DNA of 12,159 bases from Bacteroidales bacterium UBA3724. GTDB lineage: Bacteria > Bacteroidota > Bacteroidia > Bacteroidales > P3. The position numbers were made by a program, and so were the translations under genes. A model generated the notes under the pieces. That model made no database searches, was not told the DNA's origin, and saw nothing but the letters and a program-made list of their open reading frames with translations. Location: assembly GCA_002371315.1 (NCBI GenBank), contig DFHL01000136.1, positions 3,497 through 15,655 of the forward strand, in the 5' to 3' direction. Positions 1-6,980 of the stretch are shown one piece after another. How positions within the stretch are numbered: the first letter of the stretch is position 1; each line of letters opens with the position of its first letter.

Positions 1-1
1 T

Positions 2-24
2 GTACAACGGGCAGAGCAGGTGCT
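2..24 (+). repeat. Left copy of an imperfect inverted repeat at the window ends
   Basis: Positions 2-24 match the reverse complement of 12137-12159 at 21 of 23 bases, with the first 12 identical (GTACAACGGGCA). Each copy runs into a small hairpin: here TGCTTG (21-26) pairs with CAAGCA (31-36) around a 4-nt loop. Frame 1 across this stretch is open from the window edge to a TGA at 55-57 and could be the last 18 codons of a truncated gene (ending ...TEAEK). I cannot tell a coding remnant from a non-coding repeat, and no family is recognised. Confidence 0.5.
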
Positions 25-119
25 TGGAATCAAGCAGTTACAGAGGCCGAAAAATGACGTTTCCAGCACGTCGGCTTCTCGGCAAGTGATAGACACGAAA
101 AGGCTGTTGAAATGTTTTT

Positions 120-150
120 TTTCGCATTCCGCAATTTCTTTGTATTTTTG
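120..150 (+). promoter_or_regulatory. Possible promoter of anmK
   Basis: TATTTTTG at 143-150 fits the Bacteroidota -7 consensus TAnnTTTG. A TTTC lies 19 nt upstream (120-123), where the -33 TTTG box would sit, so that box is only a near match. It would give a 5' leader of roughly 130 nt before the anmK ATG at 289. No better candidate lies closer to the gene. T-rich DNA here makes chance matches likelier. Confidence 0.4.
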
Positions 151-167
151 CAGCCCGAAAAGAAAAA

Positions 168-265
168 CTTTCCGCCGCACGCAATCCTGCCCCGCAACGT
201 CGGCAACTGACGGCCAGGCCACCGCCGCCACCGACACGGCCCGGCAGCACCCGTGCGGCGCAAAG
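168..265 (+). promoter_or_regulatory. Long inverted repeat in the anmK leader, possible structured 5' UTR
   Basis: Positions 168-181 pair with 252-265 over 14 bp with a single C-C mismatch (CTTTC then CGCCGCACG, against CGTGCGGCG then CAAAG). Inside it, CTGCC at 187-191 can pair with GGCAG at 243-247, and GTCGG at 199-203 with CCGAC at 231-235, so the helices nest. The whole lies between the proposed promoter (ending 150) and the anmK ATG (289). The 14-bp arm is beyond easy chance; the inner 5-bp helices are not, given the GC content. No known riboswitch consensus is recognised. Confidence 0.35.
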
Positions 266-288
266 ACACAGGAAAAACGCCTAAACAT

Positions 289-1338
289 ATGCATATCATA
301 GGACTTATGTCGGGCACTTCGCTCGACGGATTGGACATCGCCTACTGCGAGTTTAGCGACGACAAGAACTTCCAGTTGCTTGCCGCCGAGACCTACCACT
401 ACCCCGCCGCCTGGCACGAGCGCCTGGCCACGCTGCATCTGGCCACGGCCGAGGAATATGCCCGCGCCGATGCCGAGCTGGGCCGCTTCTTCGGCGAGAA
501 AGTGCTGCATTTCAGGGAGAACCACCCCGGACGCGTGGACTGCATCGCCTCGCACGGCCACACCGTGTTCCACCAGCCCGACAACGGCTTCACGGCCCAA
601 ATCGGCGACGGCAACGCCATCAGCGCCGTCACGGGCCTGCCGGTGGTGTGCGACTTCCGCCGCCTCGATGTCGCCCTCGGCGGGCAGGGTGCCCCGCTGG
701 TGCCCATCGGCGACCGCCTGCTCTTCGGCCAATACGACAGCTGCATCAACCTGGGCGGCATCGCCAACATCTCGTATGAGCTTGACGGAAAGCGCATTGC
801 CTACGACATCGTGCCCTGCAATATGGCCCTCAACCACCTGGCCGGACGGCTGGGGCTGACCTACGACTCGGGGGGCGAAACGGCACGCCGCGGCACGGTC
901 ATCACGGCTATGCTGGCCAAACTCGAGACGCTGGACTACTACCGCATCCCGGCACCAAAAACACTTGGGAAAGAATGGTTTGAGCAGCATTTCCTGCCCA
1001 ACATCGAGCCCTATGCCAGCCAGCCCGTCGAGAACCTGATGCGAACGGTCACCGAGCACATCGCACTGCGCCTGGCCGACGCTATCGCCCACAGCGGCAG
1101 CGACATACACCGCGTGCTCGTCACCGGCGGCGGTGCCAACAACCAGTTTCTGCTCGAACTGCTGAAAGAGAAAATCGGAAGCATCGAACTCGACAGCGCC
1201 GACCCGCGCCTTGTCGACTACAAGGAGGCCATCATCTTTGCCCTGCTGGCCTATCTGCGTTTGAACAAGCAAATCAACACTTTAGCATCGGTCACCGGCG
1301 CCTCGCGCGACAGCTGCGGCGGCGTCATCTGCGGATGA
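289..1338 (+). CDS. anmK: Anhydro-N-acetylmuramic acid kinase AnmK
   Basis: Cytoplasmic sugar kinase of peptidoglycan recycling. The family cleaves the 1,6-anhydro ring of anhydro-MurNAc and phosphorylates it to MurNAc-6-phosphate, the substrate of the MurQ etherase. Seen here: the N-terminal nucleotide-binding signature MSGTSLDGLD (residues 7-16), SHGHTVFHQP, the family block DFRRLDVALGGQGAPLVP (Asp127 within it), INLGGIANIS, and the C-terminal VTGGGANN. Where E. coli AnmK has DTGPGN, this protein has DIVPCN (Asp173), probably a Bacteroidota variant of the catalytic-Asp loop. I chose the ATG at 289 (MHIIGLMSGTS), since an upstream GTG at 253 would add 12 residues that look unlike the family. 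At 349 residues it is a normal length. It stands alone on the plus strand and converges with hemW 9 bp away. No murQ is in view. Confidence 0.95.
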   Translation: MHIIGLMSGTSLDGLDIAYCEFSDDKNFQLLAAETYHYPAAWHERLATLHLATAEEYARADAELGRFFGEKVLHFRENHPGRVDCIASHGHTVFHQPDNGFTAQIGDGNAISAVTGLPVVCDFRRLDVALGGQGAPLVPIGDRLLFGQYDSCINLGGIANISYELDGKRIAYDIVPCNMALNHLAGRLGLTYDSGGETARRGTVITAMLAKLETLDYYRIPAPKTLGKEWFEQHFLPNIEPYASQPVENLMRTVTEHIALRLADAIAHSGSDIHRVLVTGGGANNQFLLELLKEKIGSIELDSADPRLVDYKEAIIFALLAYLRLNKQINTLASVTGASRDSCGGVICG

Positions 1339-1345
1339 AAACGCC
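1321..1345. terminator. Weak hairpin between convergent anmK and hemW
   Basis: GGCGT-CATC (1321-1329) can pair with GATG (1334-1337) and ACGCC (1341-1345) around a TGCG loop, with a 3-nt AAA bulge. It covers the anmK stop codon and sits at the meeting point of two convergent genes. Neither strand has a U tract, so termination is only a guess. Confidence 0.2.
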
Positions 1346-1347
1346 CC

Positions 1348-2481
1348 TCAGGCAAAGAGCGACACGGCTATGCCGTCGGCACGCAGCAGGCCGGAAGGCG
1401 TAGGCCTGTAGTGGGTCGGCGTTTCAGTCACAAGTGCTTTGTAAACAAAGGGTTGTATCTTTTCCGCCAGCCCCTTGCGGTATGGCTCGGCCACCATCGC
1501 CTTGTCGATGCCTTCGACGGTGCGCAGCGCCGTCATAACATATTCATTGTAAGCATCATCCTGCGTCAGCCTCTCTTCCTCGAACGGTATCTGCCCCGAG
1601 GCTGCACCCGTTATATATTGCTCAACATCAGGCAGATTCCATCTTCGCACCGTCCCGTCGAACGAGTGCGCCGCGGCACCGGCACCAATGTACGGCGTGC
1701 GGTTCCAGTAGCGGCTGTTGTGGCGCGAGCGGAAGCCCGGCCGCGAGAAGTTGGAGACCTCGTATTGCTCGAAGCCGTTGGCGGCGCACCATTCCAGCAG
1801 CAGCGCGTATTGCGCCGCAAGGGTGTCGTCGTCGGCCAGGGCCACGCGCCCCTGGGCTATCTGGCGCTCGAGGATTGAGCCCGGCTCGAGCGTCAGCTCG
1901 TAGCACGAAAGGTGCTTCACCGCACTGATTGTCAGCAGTCCGACCAGCGCGTCGAGGTTGCGATGCCAGGCTTCGGCCGTCTGGCCAGGCAGGCCCATTA
2001 TCAAGTCGACAGAGATGTTGCCGAAGCCGGCATCGGCGGCATCGGCAACGGCCTGGCGGGCTTGCTGCGAATTGTGGACACGATTGAGCAGGTGCAGCTC
2101 CGCGTCGTCAAACGACTGTATTCCAATGCTCAACCGATTGAAGAAGTGCATATCGGCCAAGTCGGTCAGGTATTCAGTCGTCAGGTTTTCGGGGTTGGCT
2201 TCGAGCGTGACCTCTTCGAGCTGCGACAGGTTATAGTTTTCGCCTATCGTCTGCACAATCCTTGCCAGCTGCCGGACCGTCAGCACCGACGGCGTGCCGC
2301 CACCAAAATAGATGGTTTTCAACGGCTTGTCAGTCTTCCGCGCCACCAGTTCGCGGCACAGGGCATCGACATAAGGCTCTGTATCGCGGCGGCCGGCTAC
2401 CGAATAAAAGACGCAATACGTGCATTTGTGGTGGCAATATGGGATGTGGATGTAGAGCAACGGACGATAGGTTTGAGTCAA
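1348..2481 (-). CDS. hemW: HemW-type radical SAM heme chaperone
   Basis: Radical SAM protein of the HemW branch, long annotated as oxygen-independent coproporphyrinogen III oxidase but shown in other bacteria to bind heme and deliver it to haemoproteins. Seen: the 4Fe-4S motif Cys16-x3-Cys20-x2-Cys23 in YIHIPYCHHKCTYC. The residue two after Cys23 is Phe, where true HemN enzymes carry a fourth Cys, which favours HemW. FGGGTPSVL (residues 59-67), LEANPENLT and the RLSIGIQSF block follow the family. Length 377 aa is typical. There is no in-frame ATG before the Cys motif, so the start is the TTG at 2479-2481 or possibly a TTG seven codons later. That start lies in the U-rich tail of the upstream tRNA-Met terminator, so expression may depend on read-through. 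Confidence 0.92.
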   Translation of the reverse strand: MTQTYRPLLYIHIPYCHHKCTYCVFYSVAGRRDTEPYVDALCRELVARKTDKPLKTIYFGGGTPSVLTVRQLARIVQTIGENYNLSQLEEVTLEANPENLTTEYLTDLADMHFFNRLSIGIQSFDDAELHLLNRVHNSQQARQAVADAADAGFGNISVDLIMGLPGQTAEAWHRNLDALVGLLTISAVKHLSCYELTLEPGSILERQIAQGRVALADDDTLAAQYALLLEWCAANGFEQYEVSNFSRPGFRSRHNSRYWNRTPYIGAGAAAHSFDGTVRRWNLPDVEQYITGAASGQIPFEEERLTQDDAYNEYVMTALRTVEGIDKAMVAEPYRKGLAEKIQPFVYKALVTETPTHYRPTPSGLLRADGIAVSLFA

Positions 2482-2513
2482 AAGAAAAGCGGTTTTGCGT
2501 TTGCAAAACCGCT
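2480..2513 (-). terminator. Rho-independent terminator of tRNA-Met
   Basis: AGCGGTTTTGC (2488-2498) and GCAAAACCGCT (2503-2513) form a perfect 11-bp stem with a 4-nt loop. On the minus strand it is followed by TTTTCTTTT. It begins 5 nt after the CCA end of the tRNA. The T-rich tail contains the hemW start codon. Confidence 0.85.
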
Positions 2514-2518
2514 CGGTC

Positions 2519-2595
2519 TGGTAGCGGGGACGAGAATTGAACTCGTGACCTCCGGGTTATGAATCCGACGCTCTAACCTGCTGAGCTACCCCGCC
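2519..2595 (-). tRNA. tRNA-Met (CAT), elongator type, CCA encoded
   Basis: The 77 nt fold completely: a 7-bp acceptor (GGCGGGG with CCCCGCT, first pair G-U), a GCTC/GAGC D stem, anticodon loop TTCATAA with CAT, a 5-bp variable loop AGGTC, T stem ACGAG/CTCGT with loop TTCAATT, discriminator A and an encoded CCA. A paired 1-72 position and C11-G24 argue against initiator tRNA. An Ile2 tRNA with a modified CAT anticodon is unlikely because the body resembles elongator Met tRNAs of other phyla. Anticodon-stem position 31-39 is an A-C mismatch. A consensus promoter precedes it and a strong terminator follows. Confidence 0.95.
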
Positions 2596-2678
2596 ATCTG
2601 GATTTCCTGTGCAACGGTGCCGAAAAGCATTCGGGTTTTGATGCCCGTTTCGGCCTTGTCGCCTCTCGAAATCGGGTG

Positions 2679-2709
2679 CAAAAGTACACATTTTTTGATA
2701 TGTGGCAAA
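2679..2709 (-). promoter_or_regulatory. Consensus promoter of tRNA-Met
   Basis: Read on the minus strand, TTTG (2706-2709) lies exactly 19 nt upstream of TACTTTTG (2679-2686), a full match to the Bacteroidota -33/-7 pattern TTTG-N19-TAnnTTTG. Transcription would start near 2672, leaving a leader of about 75 nt before the tRNA. That leader can form a hairpin in which CCGAAA (2620-2625) pairs with TTTCGG (2648-2653). Confidence 0.8.
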
Positions 2710-2728
2710 ATTTTTTTCAAAAATATCT

Positions 2729-2736
2729 TATCTTTG
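2729..2736 (+). promoter_or_regulatory. -7 box of the meaB operon promoter
   Basis: TATCTTTG is a perfect TAnnTTTG match, 53 nt before the meaB ATG. No TTTG stands 19 nt upstream; that position is occupied by the complement of the tRNA -33 box. The two promoters are therefore divergent and overlapping. Confidence 0.6.
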
Positions 2737-2789
2737 TAGTCGGATAGCAGAACCCGATTTCCACACAACAAACTAAGACTCAAATAGCT

Positions 2790-3890
2790 ATGATGGACGA
2801 ACAGGATAAAAAAACATATTCAAATTTTGATTATGACAGCGCGCTGAACGTGGTCGAAGGGGTAAAACAGCCGGAACAAATCAGCAATTTTTACCTCGAA
2901 AAAATGCGTCAGAAACGCCGTTCGGAACCCACCGTCGACGAACTGGTCGACGGCATCCTGCACGGCGACCGCGTGATGCTGTCGCGAGCCATCACGCTCG
3001 TCGAAAGCTCGCGGTTCGACCATCGCCGCAAGTCGCAGGAGGTCATCGAGCGCTGCATCCCCTACTCGGGCAAGTCCATCAGGCTGGGCATCACCGGCGT
3101 GCCCGGCGCTGGCAAAAGCACTATAATCGAAGCACTTGGCAAGATGCTCACCGCGCTGAACCACAAGGTGGCGGTGCTGGCCATCGACCCCAGCAGCGAA
3201 CGGTCGAAGGGCAGCATTCTGGGCGACAAGACGCGTATGGAGGAGCTTTCGACCGACCCCAACGCCTTTATCCGTCCTTCGCCTTCGGCAGGGTCGCTGG
3301 GCGGCGTAGCTCGCAAAACACGCGAAATCATCACCTTGTGCGAAGCCGCCGGATTCGACACGATCATCGTCGAGACCGTCGGCGTCGGTCAGTCGGAAGT
3401 GGCGGCACATTCGATGGTCGATTTTTTCCTGCTGATACAGCTGGCCAACACCGGCGACGAGCTGCAGGGCATCAAGCGCGGCATTATGGAGATGGCCGAT
3501 ATGATTGCCATCAACAAGAGCGACATCGACCTCGACAAGTCGCAACTGGCGGCACAGCAGTTCCGCAACGCCCTGCACCTGTTCCCGATGCCTGATTCGC
3601 AATGGACTGTACCCGTGCTGCTCTGTTCGGCCTACAGCAAGATGGGCATACAGGACATTTGGAACAATGTGCTTGAATATGTAGCCTTTACAAAGAAAAA
3701 CGGCTTCTTCTACCATAAACGGCAGCAGCAGAACCTGCGCATACTGGACGAGACGATAGAGAACGCGCTCAAGGAGCGTTTTTACAATGCACCCGGAATG
3801 GAGGAAAAGCTTGACGCTGTGAGAAAAGACATACTTGACAACAAAGTGAGTGCCTACACCGCCGCCGAACGGCTGGTGGAGGGCATATAA
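2790..3890 (+). CDS. meaB: MeaB/ArgK-type GTPase, methylmalonyl-CoA mutase chaperone
   Basis: G3E-family GTPase that, in characterised members, gates cobalamin loading of methylmalonyl-CoA mutase and protects it from inactivation. Seen: P-loop GVPGAGKST (residues 103-111), AIDPSS (131-136), the SKGSILGDKTRM block, SPSAGSLGG, the switch motif ETVGVGQSE (195-203), and the base-specificity motif NKSD (242-245). The remaining C-terminal part would be the helical dimerisation arm. At 366 residues it is slightly longer than E. coli ArgK because of a polar N-terminal extension of about 50 residues. ATG ATG at 2790 gives the start; the second ATG is equally possible. No mutase subunits are in the window, so they must be encoded elsewhere if this is their chaperone. 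It leads a plus-strand cluster and is followed 14 nt later by the lipoprotein gene. Confidence 0.93.
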   Translation: MMDEQDKKTYSNFDYDSALNVVEGVKQPEQISNFYLEKMRQKRRSEPTVDELVDGILHGDRVMLSRAITLVESSRFDHRRKSQEVIERCIPYSGKSIRLGITGVPGAGKSTIIEALGKMLTALNHKVAVLAIDPSSERSKGSILGDKTRMEELSTDPNAFIRPSPSAGSLGGVARKTREIITLCEAAGFDTIIVETVGVGQSEVAAHSMVDFFLLIQLANTGDELQGIKRGIMEMADMIAINKSDIDLDKSQLAAQQFRNALHLFPMPDSQWTVPVLLCSAYSKMGIQDIWNNVLEYVAFTKKNGFFYHKRQQQNLRILDETIENALKERFYNAPGMEEKLDAVRKDILDNKVSAYTAAERLVEGI

Positions 3891-3904
3891 AAAATATTTA
3901 GATT

Positions 3905-4612
3905 ATGAGAATGAAACTTATTTCGGCTCTGGCGGCCATCACGCTGTTTTTCAGCGCTTGCAACAAACCATACGACACCGTTTTCTCGACCTACAGGGAC
4001 GGCAGCCCCAAGCTGGTTTTCACCGTCGTCGACGGCAAAGGCGGCACGGTTACGCGTTTGGGCGAAAAGATGTATTATGAGAACGGCAACTTGATGTACG
4101 ACAAGCACTTCAACAACAACAAGCCTTCCGGCATCTGGAAATTCTATTATGAAAACGGGCAGCTTCACGCCGAAGGCTGTTTCGACAAGAACGACTCGAC
4201 GGGCAGCGACTGGAAGTTCTTCAAAGACAATGGAGAAGACTTCTTTGTCGACGAATACGACTCGATGGCCGTTCTGGATGTGACCTCCGACCACAGGCCT
4301 CTTTCCATAGCCTACTACAAAGACGACACTGAGATGCGCTTCCAGTTCAATGAGAACTACACTATCAACACGCGCGGCATTGTAAAGAACGGGCTGAAAG
4401 AGGGCCGCTGGGAGTTTTTCTACGCCAACGGGCAGAAAATGCTGGAAGCCAACTATTCAAAGGGGGTCGAAAACGGCGCCTACAACTCCTATCGCGACAA
4501 CGGAGCGCCTTATTTCAGAGGCTTTTACATCAACGGCAAACGCGCCAACGTCTGGGAATTCTATGACGAGGCCGGCAACCTGGCCGGACGACAGGATTTC
4601 GACGTGCACTAA
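3905..4612 (+). CDS. MORN-repeat (YwqK-like) lipoprotein, function unknown
   Basis: A 235-residue secreted lipoprotein. The N terminus is a lipoprotein signal: Arg2/Lys4, a hydrophobic stretch, then FFSAC with lipid-anchor Cys19. The mature part is built from MORN-like units with the recurring core W-x-F/Y-Y-x-NG: residues about 57-93 (YYENG...WKFYYENG), 102-110 (DWKFFKDNG), and 148-229 (WEFFYANG...SYRDNG...WEFYDEAG). Such proteins are often annotated as YwqK-family antitoxins, a label this sequence does not justify since no toxin gene is near. Cys is followed by NKPYD, without the acidic run of Bacteroidota surface-export signals, so a periplasm-facing anchor is more likely. It sits between meaB and cca with 14- and 33-nt gaps, so it is probably cotranscribed. 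The start could be ATG 3905 or 3911. Confidence 0.85.
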   Translation: MRMKLISALAAITLFFSACNKPYDTVFSTYRDGSPKLVFTVVDGKGGTVTRLGEKMYYENGNLMYDKHFNNNKPSGIWKFYYENGQLHAEGCFDKNDSTGSDWKFFKDNGEDFFVDEYDSMAVLDVTSDHRPLSIAYYKDDTEMRFQFNENYTINTRGIVKNGLKEGRWEFFYANGQKMLEANYSKGVENGAYNSYRDNGAPYFRGFYINGKRANVWEFYDEAGNLAGRQDFDVH

Positions 4613-4645
4613 AGCCTCCAAAGCTCACTCTCAACAAAAGATAGA

Positions 4646-6064
4646 ATGGACGTAAATCTCAATCATCCAATATATAACATCATCAGCGAGGTGGCCGACC
4701 GTATGGGCGTTGAAACTTACGCCGTGGGCGGTGTCGTCCGCGACTATTTCCTGCAGCGGCCCTGCTCGGACATTGACGTTGTGTGCGTTGGCAGCGGCAT
4801 AGCCCTGGCCGAGGAGGTGGCAAAGCAGATTAGCGACCATACGGAAGTTCACGTCTACCGCAATTTCGGCACCGCCCAGATCCATCACCACGACGGCGAC
4901 ACCGAATGGGAGGTGGAGTTTGTTGGCGCAAGGCGCGAATCATACAGCCACGACAGCCGGAAACCCATCGTCGAGGACGGCACTCTGGAAGACGACCAGA
5001 ACCGCAGAGACTTCACAATCAACGCTATGGCAGTATGCCTGAACAAAGCGCGATTTGGAGAGCTTGTCGACCCCTTTGGCGGCATCCGCGACCTCAACGA
5101 TGGCATTCTGCGGACACCGCTCGAGCCTGGCATCACCTTCTCGGACGACCCGCTGCGTATGATGCGGGCCATTCGATTCGCTTCGCAATTGGGATTCACT
5201 ATCGAGGAACATTGCTTCCAGGCCATCTGCGACAACGCTGAAAGACTGAAAATCATCTCGCAGGAACGCATTACGGCCGAACTGAACAAAATACTCCTCT
5301 CGCCGCGCCCGTCGGTAGGGTTGAAACTGCTGCAAAAGGCTGGCCTGATGCAGATTTTCTTTCCTGAATTCTCACGCCTCAAAGGAGTTGAAACCGTCAA
5401 CGGCCGCAGCCACAAGGACAACTTCTATCATACCCTCGAAGTGGTTGACAATGTGGCAGAAAAAAGCGACGACCTGTGGCTCAGATGGGCAGCGATGCTG
5501 CACGATATCGGCAAGCCCGCCACCAAACGGTATGACGAAAAACTCGGCTGGACTTTCCACGGCCACGAAGCCAAAGGTGCCCAGATGGTCAAACGCATCT
5601 TCAAGCGTTTGAAGCTGCCTCTTGATGCGAAAATGCGATATGTCGAGAAGCTGGTTTTGTTGCACTTACGCCCAATCGTCATTTCCGAGGATGTTGTCAC
5701 CGACTCGGCAGTACGACGTCTGCTCTTTGAAGCCGGCGACGACATCGACGACCTGATGCTGCTTTGCGAAGCTGACATCACCTCGAAAAAAGAGGAGAAA
5801 AAAGAGCGCTTCCGCAAAAACTATAAACTGGTGAGACAGAAGCTGGTAGAGCTCGAAGAAAAGGATCGTATCCGCAACTTCCAACCGCCTGTCAGCGGCC
5901 TCGACATTATGGAGACATTCGGTCTCAAGCCCTGCCAGGAAATCGGCATTATCAAAGACGCCATAAAAGATGCCATCCTTGACGGCAAAATCCCCAACGA
6001 GCGCGAAGCCGCCTGGCAGATGATGCTGGAGATGGGCGACAAACTGGGCCTGAAACGAGTATGA
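4646..6064 (+). CDS. cca: CCA tRNA nucleotidyltransferase with HD domain
   Basis: Class II tRNA nucleotidyltransferase that adds or repairs the 3'-CCA of tRNAs in the cytoplasm. Seen: the nucleotidyltransferase signature AVGGVVRD (26-33) with catalytic carboxylates Asp42 and Asp44 in SDIDVV; RRDFTINAMA (120-129); DPFGGIRDL (142-150); DDPLRMMRAIRFA (157-169); and ERITAEL near 207-213. An HD hydrolase domain follows, with H252, H276-D277 (LHDIGK) and H295/H297 (FHGHE) as likely metal ligands. Length 472 aa fits HD-containing Bacteroidota enzymes. A poly(A) polymerase is the alternative, but the organisation and phylum favour CCA addition. The stop overlaps the miaA start by 4 bp (ATGA), which suggests coupled translation of two tRNA-processing genes. 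The nearby tRNA-Met already encodes CCA, so there the enzyme would act in repair. Confidence 0.93.
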   Translation: MDVNLNHPIYNIISEVADRMGVETYAVGGVVRDYFLQRPCSDIDVVCVGSGIALAEEVAKQISDHTEVHVYRNFGTAQIHHHDGDTEWEVEFVGARRESYSHDSRKPIVEDGTLEDDQNRRDFTINAMAVCLNKARFGELVDPFGGIRDLNDGILRTPLEPGITFSDDPLRMMRAIRFASQLGFTIEEHCFQAICDNAERLKIISQERITAELNKILLSPRPSVGLKLLQKAGLMQIFFPEFSRLKGVETVNGRSHKDNFYHTLEVVDNVAEKSDDLWLRWAAMLHDIGKPATKRYDEKLGWTFHGHEAKGAQMVKRIFKRLKLPLDAKMRYVEKLVLLHLRPIVISEDVVTDSAVRRLLFEAGDDIDDLMLLCEADITSKKEEKKERFRKNYKLVRQKLVELEEKDRIRNFQPPVSGLDIMETFGLKPCQEIGIIKDAIKDAILDGKIPNEREAAWQMMLEMGDKLGLKRV

Positions 6065-6960
6065 AACGGCTAATAGTCATTGTCGGTCCTACAGCTATCG
6101 GCAAAACAGCCGCTGCAATCGAAGTGGCAAGAGTCCTAAAGACGGAAATTGTTTCGTGCGATTCCCGACAGTTTTACAAGGAAATGAACATCGGCGTAGC
6201 ACGCCCCAGTCCTGAAGAACTGGCGGCGGCAAAGCACCATTTCATCGCTTGCCGTTCGGCAATGCAGCCATACAACGTCTTTGATTTTGAACAAGATGCA
6301 CTCGCTGTATTAAACAACATCTTTAAGTCGAACGACAATGCTGTTGCCGTGGGAGGATCAGGACTTTACATCGATGCCTTGTGCCAGGGAATCAACTTTA
6401 TGCCCGACCCGACACCCGAGCTCCGCAACGACCTGAGTTCAAAAATCGCCAACGGACAACTCAGCGTTCTGCTGGACGAACTGCAGAAATTAGATCCAGA
6501 ATACTACGCCGTCGTGGATCGCAACAACCCAATACGAATCCAACGCGCCCTGGAGGTGATATACACCTCAGGCCAAAAATACAGCACCTTCATCAGCAAA
6601 ACCTTGCCAGCACGCGAGTTCGAGATTTTGAAAATCGGGCTTTACTGCGACCGCGAGCAGCTAAAGGACCGCATCTACCGGCGTGTAGACCAGATGATGG
6701 CAATGGGACTTGTCGACGAAGTAAAAAGCCTTCTGCCATTCCGCAACCTAAACACACTCAACACAGTAGGATACAAAGAACTCTTTCCGTACATCGACGG
6801 GCAGAAAAGCCTCGACACTGCCGTAACCGAAATAAAAAACCACACCTGGCAGTATGCAAAGAAACAAATGACTTGGCTAAAACGCTATAAAGAAATAGAT
6901 TGGGTCGAAATAAAAAATTTACAGAAAAAAGTGCAAGTTTTTGAAAACAACTCGTACTAA
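6061..6960 (+). CDS. miaA: tRNA dimethylallyltransferase MiaA
   Basis: Transfers a dimethylallyl group from DMAPP to N6 of A37 in tRNAs that read UNN codons, the first step to ms2i6A. Seen: P-loop GPTAIGKT (residues 9-16), CDSRQFYKEMNIGVARPS (33-50, with Asp34 at the place of the catalytic Asp of the family's DSMQVY motif), VGGSGLYIDAL, and NPIRIQRALEVI, which fits the family NPxRIxRALE signature. VGYKEL follows near the C terminus. Length 299 aa is normal. It starts inside the cca stop codon region (ATGA overlap), so translation is probably coupled, and it is the last gene of the plus-strand cluster. The tRNA-Met encoded here has U36 and is not an expected substrate. The base composition of the last 60 bases is more AT-rich than the gene body. 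Confidence 0.95.
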   Translation: MKRLIVIVGPTAIGKTAAAIEVARVLKTEIVSCDSRQFYKEMNIGVARPSPEELAAAKHHFIACRSAMQPYNVFDFEQDALAVLNNIFKSNDNAVAVGGSGLYIDALCQGINFMPDPTPELRNDLSSKIANGQLSVLLDELQKLDPEYYAVVDRNNPIRIQRALEVIYTSGQKYSTFISKTLPAREFEILKIGLYCDREQLKDRIYRRVDQMMAMGLVDEVKSLLPFRNLNTLNTVGYKELFPYIDGQKSLDTAVTEIKNHTWQYAKKQMTWLKRYKEIDWVEIKNLQKKVQVFENNSY

Positions 6961-6980
6961 ACTATTGTTTGTTATTTTGT

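Noticed and set aside
253..288. GTG start adding 12 residues to AnmK
   Set aside because: The extension overlaps the 3' arm of the leader inverted repeat, and the family begins close to the MSGTS motif.
1912..2562. 216-codon open frame on the plus strand opposite hemW, running into the tRNA
   Set aside because: It is antisense to the conserved HemW coding sequence and overlaps the tRNA gene; there is no motif of its own.
2519..2595. tRNA-Met 3' end as an integration site for a mobile island
   Set aside because: No repeat of the tRNA end, integrase or foreign cargo is visible; both flanks are housekeeping genes.
3905..4612. YwqK antitoxin of a toxin-antitoxin system
   Set aside because: The protein has a lipoprotein signal and no toxin-like gene lies beside it; the label comes only from shared MORN repeats.
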